A DNA stretch of 11,858 bases, taken from positions 1 to 11,858 of the forward strand of contig NZ_JACRSY010000057.1 in assembly GCF_014384995.1 (NCBI RefSeq), in the 5' to 3' direction. The stretch comes from Zhenhengia yiwuensis (GTDB lineage: Bacteria > Bacillota > Clostridia > Lachnospirales > Cellulosilyticaceae). Position 1 is the stretch's first letter. The number at the start of each line of letters is the position of its first letter. The notes beneath the pieces were generated by a model. That model saw only the letters and a program-made list of their open reading frames with translations. It had not been told where the DNA came from and ran no database searches. Positions 6,040-11,858 of the stretch are shown piece by piece. The position numbers were made by a program, and so were the translations under genes.

Positions 6040-7257
6040 ATGAAGAAATATTTTAGAATTGGACTTGCAATAGTTGTTGTAGGCATTATTACCATAGGAA
6101 TAGCCTATGGAGATACCATACTTTTAATTTATCGCTCAATCAATGCCTTTAAGGAGGAGCATTTAGCACATAGTTTTCAAACCATGTATGAAATACAGCC
6201 TTCAACAAAAATATCAAAAGGTGAAAAAGTATCAAAGTTTGAATATAATCTCGTTCCACTGATCGATACATTTAACTTCCGGGGAGAAGATTTAAGCACT
6301 GAAGCGTTTCTTCAAGAAACTAAAACATCTGGATTACTTGTCGTTGCTAATAATAAAATAGCGTATGAAAAATACTACTTAGGTTCAGACGAGAACACTC
6401 GTTTTTCTTCAAACTCTGTATGTAAATCTTTTGTGTCAGCTTTAGTGGGTGTTGCAATAGATGAAGGTTATATAGAAAGTGTAAATGATTCTGTCGCTAA
6501 ATATATTAAAGAATTTAGAAATACGGAGATGGAAAAAATAACAATAAAAGATTGTTTGCAAATGTCATCAGGGATTGATTTTGATGAGGTCACTGATATG
6601 AGTAAGATTTCTATGACCAATATGTTTGGTATATCTAAAATGAAATCGATTGTTAAATTTGGACTTGCACATGAGCCGGGTACATATAGAGCCTATTCAA
6701 GCATCAATACAGATATCTTAGGAGAGATTGTTTCCAATGCAACAGGTTATAGCTTAAGTGACTATATGCAAGAAAAAATATGGTCCCAGATCGGTGTAGA
6801 GAAGGATGCTTATTGGACACTTAGTAATAATAAGGAACTTGCAAATGGTGGACTTCATATTTCCTTGAGAGATTATGCGCGATTTGGCAAGTTATATATG
6901 AATAATGGACTTTTTGAGGGGAAACAGATAATACCGGAAAGTTGGGTTAAAGATTCTATAGCAACAAATGCGCCTCACTTAAAAGCCCCTCATGATGGTA
7001 AACCATACAGTGAGCTGGGGTATGGATATCAATGGTGGATACCAGAAGGTGACCAGAATGAGTTTATGGCAATTGGTGTTTTTGGTCAATGGATATACAT
7101 CAATCCTAACAAAAATGTAATCATTGTAAAAACTAGTGCGCACTCTGGATTTGAAGAAGATGATAATGAGAAGAAAACGCTTGAGCTTTTCAGAGCCATA
7201 ACAAACAATGTATCCAATCAAGAGTCTCTATGGAGCTTGAGGGTCAATAAAGAATGA
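6040..7257 (+). CDS. Membrane-anchored serine hydrolase, beta-lactamase/NylB-like fold
   Basis: A 405-residue protein. Residues 7-32 form one N-terminal transmembrane or signal-anchor segment, so the catalytic part faces outside. The serine beta-lactamase-like fold (Beta-lactamase family, PF00144) is shown by three motifs: SVCK at 126-129 (SxxK nucleophile and base), Tyr219 in AYSSIN (the YxN/YxS motif), and HSG at 368-370 (the KTG-equivalent). GGLHISLRDYARFGKLYMNN (270-289) is typical of the CubicO/6-aminohexanoate-dimer hydrolase (NylB) branch. Relatives hydrolyse esters, amides or peptides; beta-lactamase activity itself is not implied. AAAGGAG at 6027-6033 supports the start. It is divergent from the MerR gene and followed at 72 bases by acetyltransferase genes, probably in the same operon. 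Confidence 0.9.
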   Translation: MKKYFRIGLAIVVVGIITIGIAYGDTILLIYRSINAFKEEHLAHSFQTMYEIQPSTKISKGEKVSKFEYNLVPLIDTFNFRGEDLSTEAFLQETKTSGLLVVANNKIAYEKYYLGSDENTRFSSNSVCKSFVSALVGVAIDEGYIESVNDSVAKYIKEFRNTEMEKITIKDCLQMSSGIDFDEVTDMSKISMTNMFGISKMKSIVKFGLAHEPGTYRAYSSINTDILGEIVSNATGYSLSDYMQEKIWSQIGVEKDAYWTLSNNKELANGGLHISLRDYARFGKLYMNNGLFEGKQIIPESWVKDSIATNAPHLKAPHDGKPYSELGYGYQWWIPEGDQNEFMAIGVFGQWIYINPNKNVIIVKTSAHSGFEEDDNEKKTLELFRAITNNVSNQESLWSLRVNKE

Positions 7258-7329
7258 TGAGATGCATTGTTAAATACAGGATAAGGCCAAGTAGGTTGAT
7301 AGGATACCAACGAAATGAAGGGGGATTTT

Positions 7330-7966
7330 ATGAAAGAATTTATTTATAGAAGATTAAAAAAATCTGATTATAATGAAGTACAAAATTTAATCAGCGATGC
7401 TTTTGGTCTGCATGATTATGTAGAAGATGAAAAAATGCTGGAAAAAGTAAAAAAAAATGTATTTATGTTCCTGCCTTTCAGAACAGAAGTTTAGTAGGGT
7501 TGCCGTCCATAAAGGGAAAATAGTAGGAATCATTATGGGGGCAAGTAAGAATGATACGTTTAAAGGAACTAATCTATTAAATGCTCTCAAATTAATGTAT
7601 TACACTCTTTTACTTTGTTTTGTAAAGAATCATAAAAGCATGGGGCACAATGAAGTTCACAAAGCGTATAGGGAACTCATTAAAGGGATGCAAAAGGATT
7701 TTGACGGTGTTTTAACTTTATTTGCTGTAAAAGAGGATGTACGAGGGAGGGGTCTAGGAAAAGCGTTGTTATCAAAACTAAGTACATATTATTCAGAGCA
7801 TAATACGAATAGAATATACTTATATACCGATCATACCTGTAATTATGGTTTTTATGAGCATATGGGATTTCAGCGTCTTAAAGAAAAACGGGTTAACGTT
7901 CTACGTGAAAATAAAGAAAGTAAACTGGATGTTTATTTGTATGGCTTTAACATAAACAATGAATAG
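7330..7966 (+). pseudogene. GNAT acetyltransferase interrupted by a frameshift at a run of nine A
   Basis: The gene begins at the ATG at 7330 behind AAGGGGG (7318-7324) and reads MKEFIYRRLKKSDYNEVQNL, a normal GNAT start, but it stops at 7492-7494. The rest of the domain continues in the next frame from about 7457. The two frames meet at nine A (7449-7457). With eight A the reading would be one protein of about 211 residues. The downstream part has VRGRGLG (about 137-143 of the restored protein), the acetyl-CoA loop, then YGFYEHMGF, so both halves belong together. This may be a true mutation, a sequencing error, or a gene that relies on polymerase slippage at the A-run. The next GNAT gene starts 10 bases after its stop, so both were probably one operon with the serine hydrolase. 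Confidence 0.8.
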
Positions 7967-7976
7967 GGAGAAGATT

Positions 7977-8591
7977 ATGGTTGATAAAAATAAAATAGTC
8001 ATTAGAAAAGCAATAGAATCAGATAATATAAAACAAATCGCAAAGCTTATCTATTCCTCTGACCGGAACATTTATGGAGCCATGTTTGGTGATGAAAATT
8101 GTGCCTTTCAGATTTTACAGAAACTTATATGGACGCATACAATAAATATTAGTATTAAAAATTTAATTGTGGCACAATACGAAAAAGACATAGTAGGGAT
8201 GCTTTGCTTTATTGAGGATGAGTATTTGGATGATAGAGAGGCTTATAAACAAGCTTTTTCAAAATTAGGAATCGATCTGCCAAAGTATTTTGATGAAGTT
8301 TTTGATGTTTACTGGCAAAAGATTATCAAAGAAGATTTTGCTCATTCCTATTATATATCGAATGTAGCTGTAGATAAAAATTATCAAAATTTAGGAATTG
8401 GAAAAATGCTTCTTAACTCTTTTAAAGAAGCCCATACAGATAAGCCTATAAGTCTTGATGTTGTAAAGGATAATGCTGCGGCCATTCACGCATACCTTAA
8501 AAGTGGTTTTGAGCCCATTGAAAAAGATAGCAGAAGCTCAGATTTGCCTGCACCACTAAGAATGGTGTTTAATAAAAGAGACATGGTTTAA
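7977..8591 (+). CDS. GNAT-family N-acetyltransferase
   Basis: The start is the ATG at 7977 (204 residues), six bases after AGGGAG (7965-7970). An upstream in-frame ATG at 7959 overlaps the preceding gene and lacks its own site. The N-terminal half (IVIRKAIESDN) matches the usual GNAT entry strand. Residues 124-150 form motif A: SYYISNVAVDKNYQNLGIGK, with the QNLGIG pyrophosphate loop at 137-142. HAYLKSGFEP (171-180) is motif B. The long insert between (about 80-122) may shape the acceptor site. The substrate is unknown. Two GNAT genes in a row behind a MerR-controlled hydrolase suggest a compound-modifying or resistance-like operon, which is inference from context only. Confidence 0.88.
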   Translation: MVDKNKIVIRKAIESDNIKQIAKLIYSSDRNIYGAMFGDENCAFQILQKLIWTHTINISIKNLIVAQYEKDIVGMLCFIEDEYLDDREAYKQAFSKLGIDLPKYFDEVFDVYWQKIIKEDFAHSYYISNVAVDKNYQNLGIGKMLLNSFKEAHTDKPISLDVVKDNAAAIHAYLKSGFEPIEKDSRSSDLPAPLRMVFNKRDMV

Positions 8592-8649
8592 ACACTATAT
8601 GGACTACTAGGTGACAGGAGAATCCTTGATGATAATAACCTAAAAAATA

Positions 8650-8710
8650 AAAAACAACAAAAGCTAGCACAAAGCCATCCCCCCTTAAAATGATGACTAT
8701 GTGCTAGCTT
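8650..8710 (-). terminator. Strong minus-strand terminator of the non-coding transcript
   Basis: Bases 8661-8671 pair perfectly with 8700-8710. The helix continues inward to 8678/8693, where the only non-Watson-Crick pairs become one G-U and one U-U if the RNA is read from the minus strand. The minus-strand tail is very T-rich (TTTTGTTGTTTTTTATTTTT). On the plus strand only CTTCTTTT follows, so it works best for minus-strand RNA but may also stop the GNAT operon. Confidence 0.75.
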
Positions 8711-9105
8711 CTTTTGGTGGCAAAACATAGGTACCATAAGGCATGACGAGTGGAATGAAAGGGTATAAGGCATCTCTTAAGCTAAGTGATAGGGGCTAAG
8801 TGGGCAGACCTGGCAGCTTGAGGTGAAAGAGATGCTACTGCATGTATCACGTAGAGCATAGAGGGTTAGCACATAGAACCTATGAACGAGCGGCTGGTAA
8901 GCCTTATGAAGTTTCATGCCAAACAGGCAAATTCTTGTGGACTTATGTAGAGATGATGCCCTTTGCAAGAGCACTGCCACATTACCCATTGCAAAGTTGG
9001 TGTAAGTCAAATGGCTAAAGGTTAGAAGGGGGAACTAATCTTTTTTCAGATGGCTTACAAGGTATAGGGGGAGAAACTTGCCTAGGATGTGTTTCAGCCC
9101 TTACA
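8650..9105 (-). ncRNA. Candidate large structured non-coding RNA (about 450 nt)
   Basis: This stretch has no credible gene and looks more GC-rich than its surroundings. It begins just after promoter-like repeat R1 and ends at a strong minus-strand terminator. It is full of complementary segments: 8770-8778 with 8827-8835 (9 bp), stacked on 8779-8783 with 8815-8819; 8961-8968 with 8989-8996 (8 bp), nested in 8940-8945 with 9003-9008; 9069-9071 plus 9073-9077 with 9091-9095 plus 9098-9100; 8872-8876 with 8880-8884; and a long-range pairing of 8735-8742 with 8901-8908 (8 bp). A second long-range option, 8897-8903 with 9052-9058, competes with it. The replication-protein gene lies upstream on the same strand. 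Large ornate RNAs of phages and plasmids (GOLLD, ROOL) are possible relatives, but I do not recognise the sequence. Strand and ends are inferred. Confidence 0.5.
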
Positions 9106-9140
9106 CTTATATATATACGGACGAGAAGTGGAAATGCGTC
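9101..9140 (-). promoter_or_regulatory. Promoter-like repeat R1 in front of the candidate RNA
   Basis: On the minus strand this 40-base segment reads GACGCATTT, seven variable bases, TCGTCCGTATATA, then a few bases to AGTGT. It matches R2 at 10194-10233, which precedes the replication gene. In both, GACGCA and TATATA are exactly 17 bases apart, the spacing of a -35/-10 pair. The -10 would be 9112-9117 and transcription would start near 9105. Confidence 0.5.
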
Positions 9141-9156
9141 GCAAAATCATAAAAAA

Positions 9157-10158
9157 TTAAGAAAGCCCATAACGCGATTCAATGTAAGCTTGTTCCCGAG
9201 CTTCTAATTCTTTGATATTAAAATCATGGGTGTACATACGCATAAAGTTAGAGGTGGGTTTAGGAGGTGCTGTATAAGGTGATGGTAATACAGAAGCAGA
9301 CGTATAGGAAGTGGCCTTGGGGGAGAAGGGAGCATACCTACCATCTAAGATGCTAAAAAACTTATCGAGACGGATAATCCAACCAAAGGCTGCTTTCCAA
9401 GTCCTTTTACCAGCGCGCCCACAGAGAAAGTCGGAAGCCTCGACTAAGGTAAAGGCTTTCTCAATTAGAGCAAGTGCATCTTCACTTTTTTGAGTAAGCT
9501 TGTGATAGAGCTGATCTAATTTAAGTTTACAGGCGTTATTTAGGCGAGTGATGGGGCTTAGACTCGGGCAGCATTTGTGAAAGAGGTCTATAATTTTATC
9601 ATAAGGCGTAAGGGGGCAAGGAAAGAGGTTAGTTAATGAGTGAGCATGAGAAGATGTATGGACAGGCGTCGAGTCATGGTTTTGAGCATAAGCGGAATCA
9701 GTAAAAGCGCATGTTAAGTCTAGATTAGAATAAGTATTATGAGTAATTTTTGAAGAACTGTAGTCTTTGAAATATGGAAGTGCACTATCTTGATTTTCTA
9801 GAAGTTTATTGACGAGAGTATGGTTACGCTTATAGTAGGTGAGATTTCTAGAGCGGTCATAGTAGGAGAGGTAGAGTTTACCTTCAAAGGGGTCGCTACT
9901 TGCCTTATAAGCAGTTTTAGATTTATAAGCTATACCAATCTTACTAAAAGCTGTACGAAACTCAGCCTTTGTAAAACCTAATTCCTCTGTCCAGCTATCA
10001 CCTGTATGATAGTGTTCATCTTCACATGGTCCTAGAAACTTATAAAAAGGTTTATTTCCTTTCTTGTTAAACCAATACTCAAGTTGGCACATAAGTAAGC
10101 TTGCTGTAACGCTTCCTGTAATAGTATTCAGTTCTGGACAGTATCTAAGATTTTTCAT
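9157..10158 (-). CDS. Phage/plasmid-type replication protein (replisome-organizer-like)
   Basis: A 333-residue protein whose start at 10158 has an excellent site, AGGGAGGA (10165-10172), six bases away. Residues about 5-115 contain the conserved block seen in mobile-element replication proteins: LLMCQLEYWF, PFYKF, then GDSWTEELGFTKAEFRTAF, a winged-helix-like DNA-binding region. After a Ser/His/Thr-rich linker (about 135-178), residues 185-277 match the C-terminal domain of phage replication initiators: IIDLFHKCCPSL, then FTLVEASDFLCGR, W254, and SILDGRYAPF. Such proteins recruit the helicase or start replication of phages and plasmids. No helicase loader, primase or integrase is nearby, so it looks like an orphan or remnant. 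R2 is its likely promoter and the candidate RNA lies downstream. The family was recognised by eye; biochemical function is inferred. Confidence 0.75.
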   Translation of the reverse strand: MKNLRYCPELNTITGSVTASLLMCQLEYWFNKKGNKPFYKFLGPCEDEHYHTGDSWTEELGFTKAEFRTAFSKIGIAYKSKTAYKASSDPFEGKLYLSYYDRSRNLTYYKRNHTLVNKLLENQDSALPYFKDYSSSKITHNTYSNLDLTCAFTDSAYAQNHDSTPVHTSSHAHSLTNLFPCPLTPYDKIIDLFHKCCPSLSPITRLNNACKLKLDQLYHKLTQKSEDALALIEKAFTLVEASDFLCGRAGKRTWKAAFGWIIRLDKFFSILDGRYAPFSPKATSYTSASVLPSPYTAPPKPTSNFMRMYTHDFNIKELEAREQAYIESRYGLS

Positions 10159-10193
10159 TTGTATTCCTCCCTAAATGATAGTTCTTTATTTAC

Positions 10194-10233
10194 CTAACAC
10201 TCTTTATATACGGATGAGTATCTAAAATGCGTC
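10194..10233 (-). promoter_or_regulatory. Promoter-like repeat R2 in front of the replication gene
   Basis: Minus-strand GACGCA (10228-10233) and TATATA (10205-10210) are separated by 17 bases, identical in layout and largely in sequence to R1 at 9101-9140. Transcription would start near 10198, leaving a leader of about 40 bases before the replication gene. The two copies could instead be binding sites (iterons) for the replication protein itself. Confidence 0.5.
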
Positions 10234-10251
10234 ATCTTTTTTTGAAAATAG

Positions 10252-10852
10252 ATCAAGAGGAGAAAGATTAGGATACAAATTTTAGATGCTGTAGTATTTG
10301 GTATTGTAGCGATCTATCCCTCAATACGATTAGGAATCTACTATTAACAAGCAAGAAAGAAAAATTTTAATTAAACATTTTATATGGGTCTATATTTTTC
10401 TTATATATTTATACTTAGCTTTAAACAAAGCAGGGATAGGGAGTATATGGGATATAGGAAAATATGACACCATTGTTAGATTAGAAGAAATCAATCTCAT
10501 TCCTTTCCAAGCAGGTGGTTTTATGACACATATCTTAAATATTATCATGTTTATGCCGTTAGGATTTTTATTGCCTCTTATTTGGAAAAGCTTCAGAAAT
10601 GGTGTAGGGGTGTTGGTTACAGGAGTGGGATTTTCACTGGCTATTGAAATAGCTCAGTTATTTAATAGAAGGCTAACGGATGTAGATGATTTAATAATGA
10701 ATACAATGGGTACCCTTATAGGGTTTATTATATGGAAAGTTTTTACAAAAATTTTTAAGAGAAAAGAAGCTACTCATTTTTCATTACAGGTAAATGAGGG
10801 CGCAGTATATATAACGCTTTCGGTGTTGGGGACATTCTGCTTGCATATATAG
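10252..10852 (+). pseudogene. VanZ-like membrane protein gene, start lost and frame broken
   Basis: The C-terminal part is clearly VanZ-like: INLIPFQAGG (about 10493-10522), then MTHILNIIMFMPLGFLLPLI, FSLAIEIAQLFNRRLTDVDDLIMNTMGTLIG, and a final hydrophobic helix, ending normally at 10852. This frame is open back to 10334 and includes a first helix (WVYIFLIYLYLAL) but has no ATG before 10523. Just upstream, another frame (10252-10347) encodes ILDAVVFGIVAIYPSIRLGIYY, a plausible N-terminal helix, also with no start codon. So the gene appears to carry a one-base frame break near 10335-10345 and to have lost its start. The replication/RNA module ends at its 5' side, which suggests that insertion removed the beginning. 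VanZ relatives are membrane proteins, some linked to glycopeptide tolerance. A short protein from 10523 could still be made but would lack the first helices. Confidence 0.65.
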
Positions 10853-10942
10853 CACGAACGATGACGTGTTACAAATCATGATAGGGTGTAGAAATAAAAT
10901 AAATAGAATATGAAGTTGTAGAAATCGTATAGGGCTTTGCAT

Positions 10943-10948
10943 TATAAT
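10943..10948 (+). promoter_or_regulatory. Possible -10 box for the cysteine-cluster gene
   Basis: A perfect TATAAT lies 34 bases before the start at 10982. No convincing -35 sits at the right distance (TTGTAG at 10916-10921 would leave 21 bases), so it is only a suggestion. No terminator separates it from the vanZ-like gene. Confidence 0.3.
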
Positions 10949-10981
10949 TGGTGTAAGACGAAGATCAAGAAAGGAAAAAAT

Positions 10982-11650
10982 ATGAGAACACTAAAAACGT
11001 TAGAAGGCATTTCAGACGGTAAACTATATGATATAGAAGACTATGTAAAAGCAGATACATGTGGATGTAATGGGTGTTATACTTGCTGTCATCGAGTAGG
11101 AGATTTGGTGGAATTGACACCATTTGATGCTTATGAAATAGTAAATCATCTTAAAATATCCTTTGATGAGCTATTAGGCAATAAACTGGCACTTCAAAAA
11201 AACAATAAAATGATGTTACCTTATCTCAAGATGGAGGGAGAAACGGAGCATTGTAGCTTTTTAAATGAATTAGGGAGATGTAGTATACATGGACATCGCC
11301 CAAATATTTGTAGACTGTTTCCACTTGGTAGAGTTTATGAAAATGATGATTTTAAATATTTCTTACAAGTAGGAACATGTGTTATGCCAGACTTAAAAGA
11401 AGTAAAAGTGAGGGAATGGATTGGCATTGTCAATTATGATGAAAATAAGACTTTTATTTTGGCATGGTACAAATTATTAAAAGCCCTTAGGTTTAGAATG
11501 AAGTTTGTATATGATGAAGCAGAATTAGAAGAAATGAATAAGTATATACTAGACACCTTTTATCGTATAGAAGTAAAAGAGGGAGAAGACTTTTATACTG
11601 CATTTTTCAAGGTCTTGCCTGAGGCAAAACAGCGACTTGGTATAATCTAA
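10982..11650 (+). CDS. YkgJ-type cysteine-cluster (CxxCxxCC) protein
   Basis: The start is the ATG at 10982 (222 residues), six bases after AAGGA (10971-10975). The earlier in-frame ATG-less extension to 10937 has no site. Residues 27-36 carry the signature CGCNGCYTCC, and further cysteines lie at 91, 100, 110 and 133 in HCSFLNELGRCSIHGHRPNI and in GTC. This is the layout of the YkgJ/CxxCxxCC family (PF03692), whose cysteines are thought to bind a metal (Zn or Fe-S). The C-terminal 80 residues are helical and specific to this protein. No signal peptide or membrane segment is visible, so it is cytoplasmic. Some relatives are linked to protein lysine methylation, but nothing here points to a substrate. 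It is followed by a perfect terminator. Confidence 0.88.
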   Translation: MRTLKTLEGISDGKLYDIEDYVKADTCGCNGCYTCCHRVGDLVELTPFDAYEIVNHLKISFDELLGNKLALQKNNKMMLPYLKMEGETEHCSFLNELGRCSIHGHRPNICRLFPLGRVYENDDFKYFLQVGTCVMPDLKEVKVREWIGIVNYDENKTFILAWYKLLKALRFRMKFVYDEAELEEMNKYILDTFYRIEVKEGEDFYTAFFKVLPEAKQRLGII

Positions 11651-11701
11651 AATATAAAAAAAAGCACTTAAAGGAATTATTCGATGATGCTACCTTTTTA
11701 G

Positions 11702-11733
11702 TAGACACGGTAAAAAAGACCGTGTCTATTTTT
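11702..11733 (+). terminator. Rho-independent terminator after the cysteine-cluster gene
   Basis: TAGACACGGT at 11702-11711 pairs perfectly with 11719-11728 around a 7-base A-rich loop, then ATTTTTA follows. It lies about 50 bases past the stop. The minus-strand transposase fragment ends at 11732, directly against the hairpin. Confidence 0.85.
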
Positions 11734-11858
11734 ATGATATTAGTCTTAAACGAACATTATTATATTTTTCTAACCACTTCTCAACTAATGATATATATTC
11801 CTTTAGATTGGCTATATTATAGCTATAGAGTGTTTCACGTTTTAGAGAACTATGAAAA
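11732..11858 (-). CDS. C-terminal end of an IS3-type transposase (partial)
   Basis: The minus strand is open from the window edge for 41 residues beginning FHSSLKRETLY and ending KYNNVRLRLIS before a TAA stop. The FHSSLKRE block is typical of the end of the IS3/IS150 integrase core (rve), directly after the third catalytic acid (usually ES before FH), which would lie just outside the window. Intact relatives normally continue after YNNxR for about 15-20 residues (a 'GYxSPxEYR'-like tail). Here the protein stops early, so the end may be truncated or frameshifted. Little else can be said without the neighbouring sequence. Confidence 0.65.
   Translation of the reverse strand, partial: FHSSLKRETLYSYNIANLKEYISLVEKWLEKYNNVRLRLIS

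Noticed and set aside
6979..7221. Minus-strand open frame of 80 codons
   Set aside because: It is entirely inside the well-supported serine hydrolase gene and has no ribosome site.
8588..9010. Two minus-strand open frames of 61 and 77 codons inside the non-coding region
   Set aside because: Neither has a good ribosome site. Their Ser/His/Cys/Leu-rich products resemble no protein, and they overlap the terminator hairpin and the paired segments of the RNA candidate.
9020..9046. Plus-strand terminator-like hairpin GGTTAG/CTAATC followed by TTTTTT
   Set aside because: The stem is only 6 bp with a wobble and no plus-strand gene ends nearby. It more likely belongs to the folding of the minus-strand RNA candidate, though it keeps the strand question slightly open.
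8650..9105. Group II intron, tmRNA or RNase P RNA
   Set aside because: I could not find a domain V-like hairpin, a GUGYG intron start, a tRNA-like end or the RNase P core motifs.
9311..9493. Plus-strand open frame of 60 codons
   Set aside because: It is antisense to the conserved C-terminal domain of the replication protein and has no family resemblance.

Overview
The window is AT-rich, has AGGAGG-type ribosome binding sites, and encodes lipoproteins, copper-amine-oxidase-type stalk proteins, a MerR regulator, many GNAT acetyltransferases and VanZ-like sequence. This suggests a low-GC Firmicute, probably a clostridial or Lachnospiraceae genome (a Cellulosilyticum-like organism would fit). 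The genus is inference; the Firmicute assignment is firmer. There are no core housekeeping genes, tRNAs or rRNAs. The region looks accessory, with transposase fragments at both edges.

Left part (1-5096): the C-terminal tail of a probable IS66-type transposase with a strong terminator comes first. A string of small, mostly plus-strand accessory genes follows: a GNAT acetyltransferase, two small lipoproteins, a 3'-truncated GNAT remnant, two secreted stalk-domain proteins and one minus-strand 60-residue membrane protein. Three (perhaps four) diverged copies of a short T-rich motif separate these genes, and the 500-base gap at 4594-5096 holds several hairpins.

Middle (5097-8591): a MerR-family regulator with a GyrI-like effector domain is divergent from a membrane-anchored serine beta-lactamase-fold hydrolase. 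The hydrolase promoter has the 19-bp spacer typical of MerR control. Two GNAT genes follow in the same direction, probably in the same operon. The first is split by a one-base frameshift at a run of nine A.

Right part (8592-10251): a minus-strand module holds a phage/plasmid-type replication protein and, downstream of it, a 450-base non-coding stretch full of inverted repeats that ends in a strong minus-strand terminator. The replication gene and the non-coding stretch are each preceded by a copy of the same 40-bp promoter-like sequence. This is the best candidate for an undescribed system: a replication gene paired with a large structured RNA. Next to it lies a VanZ-like gene with no start and a frame break.

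Right edge (10252-11858): the broken vanZ-like gene, an intact YkgJ-type cysteine-cluster protein with a perfect terminator, and the C-terminal end of an IS3-type transposase on the minus strand.
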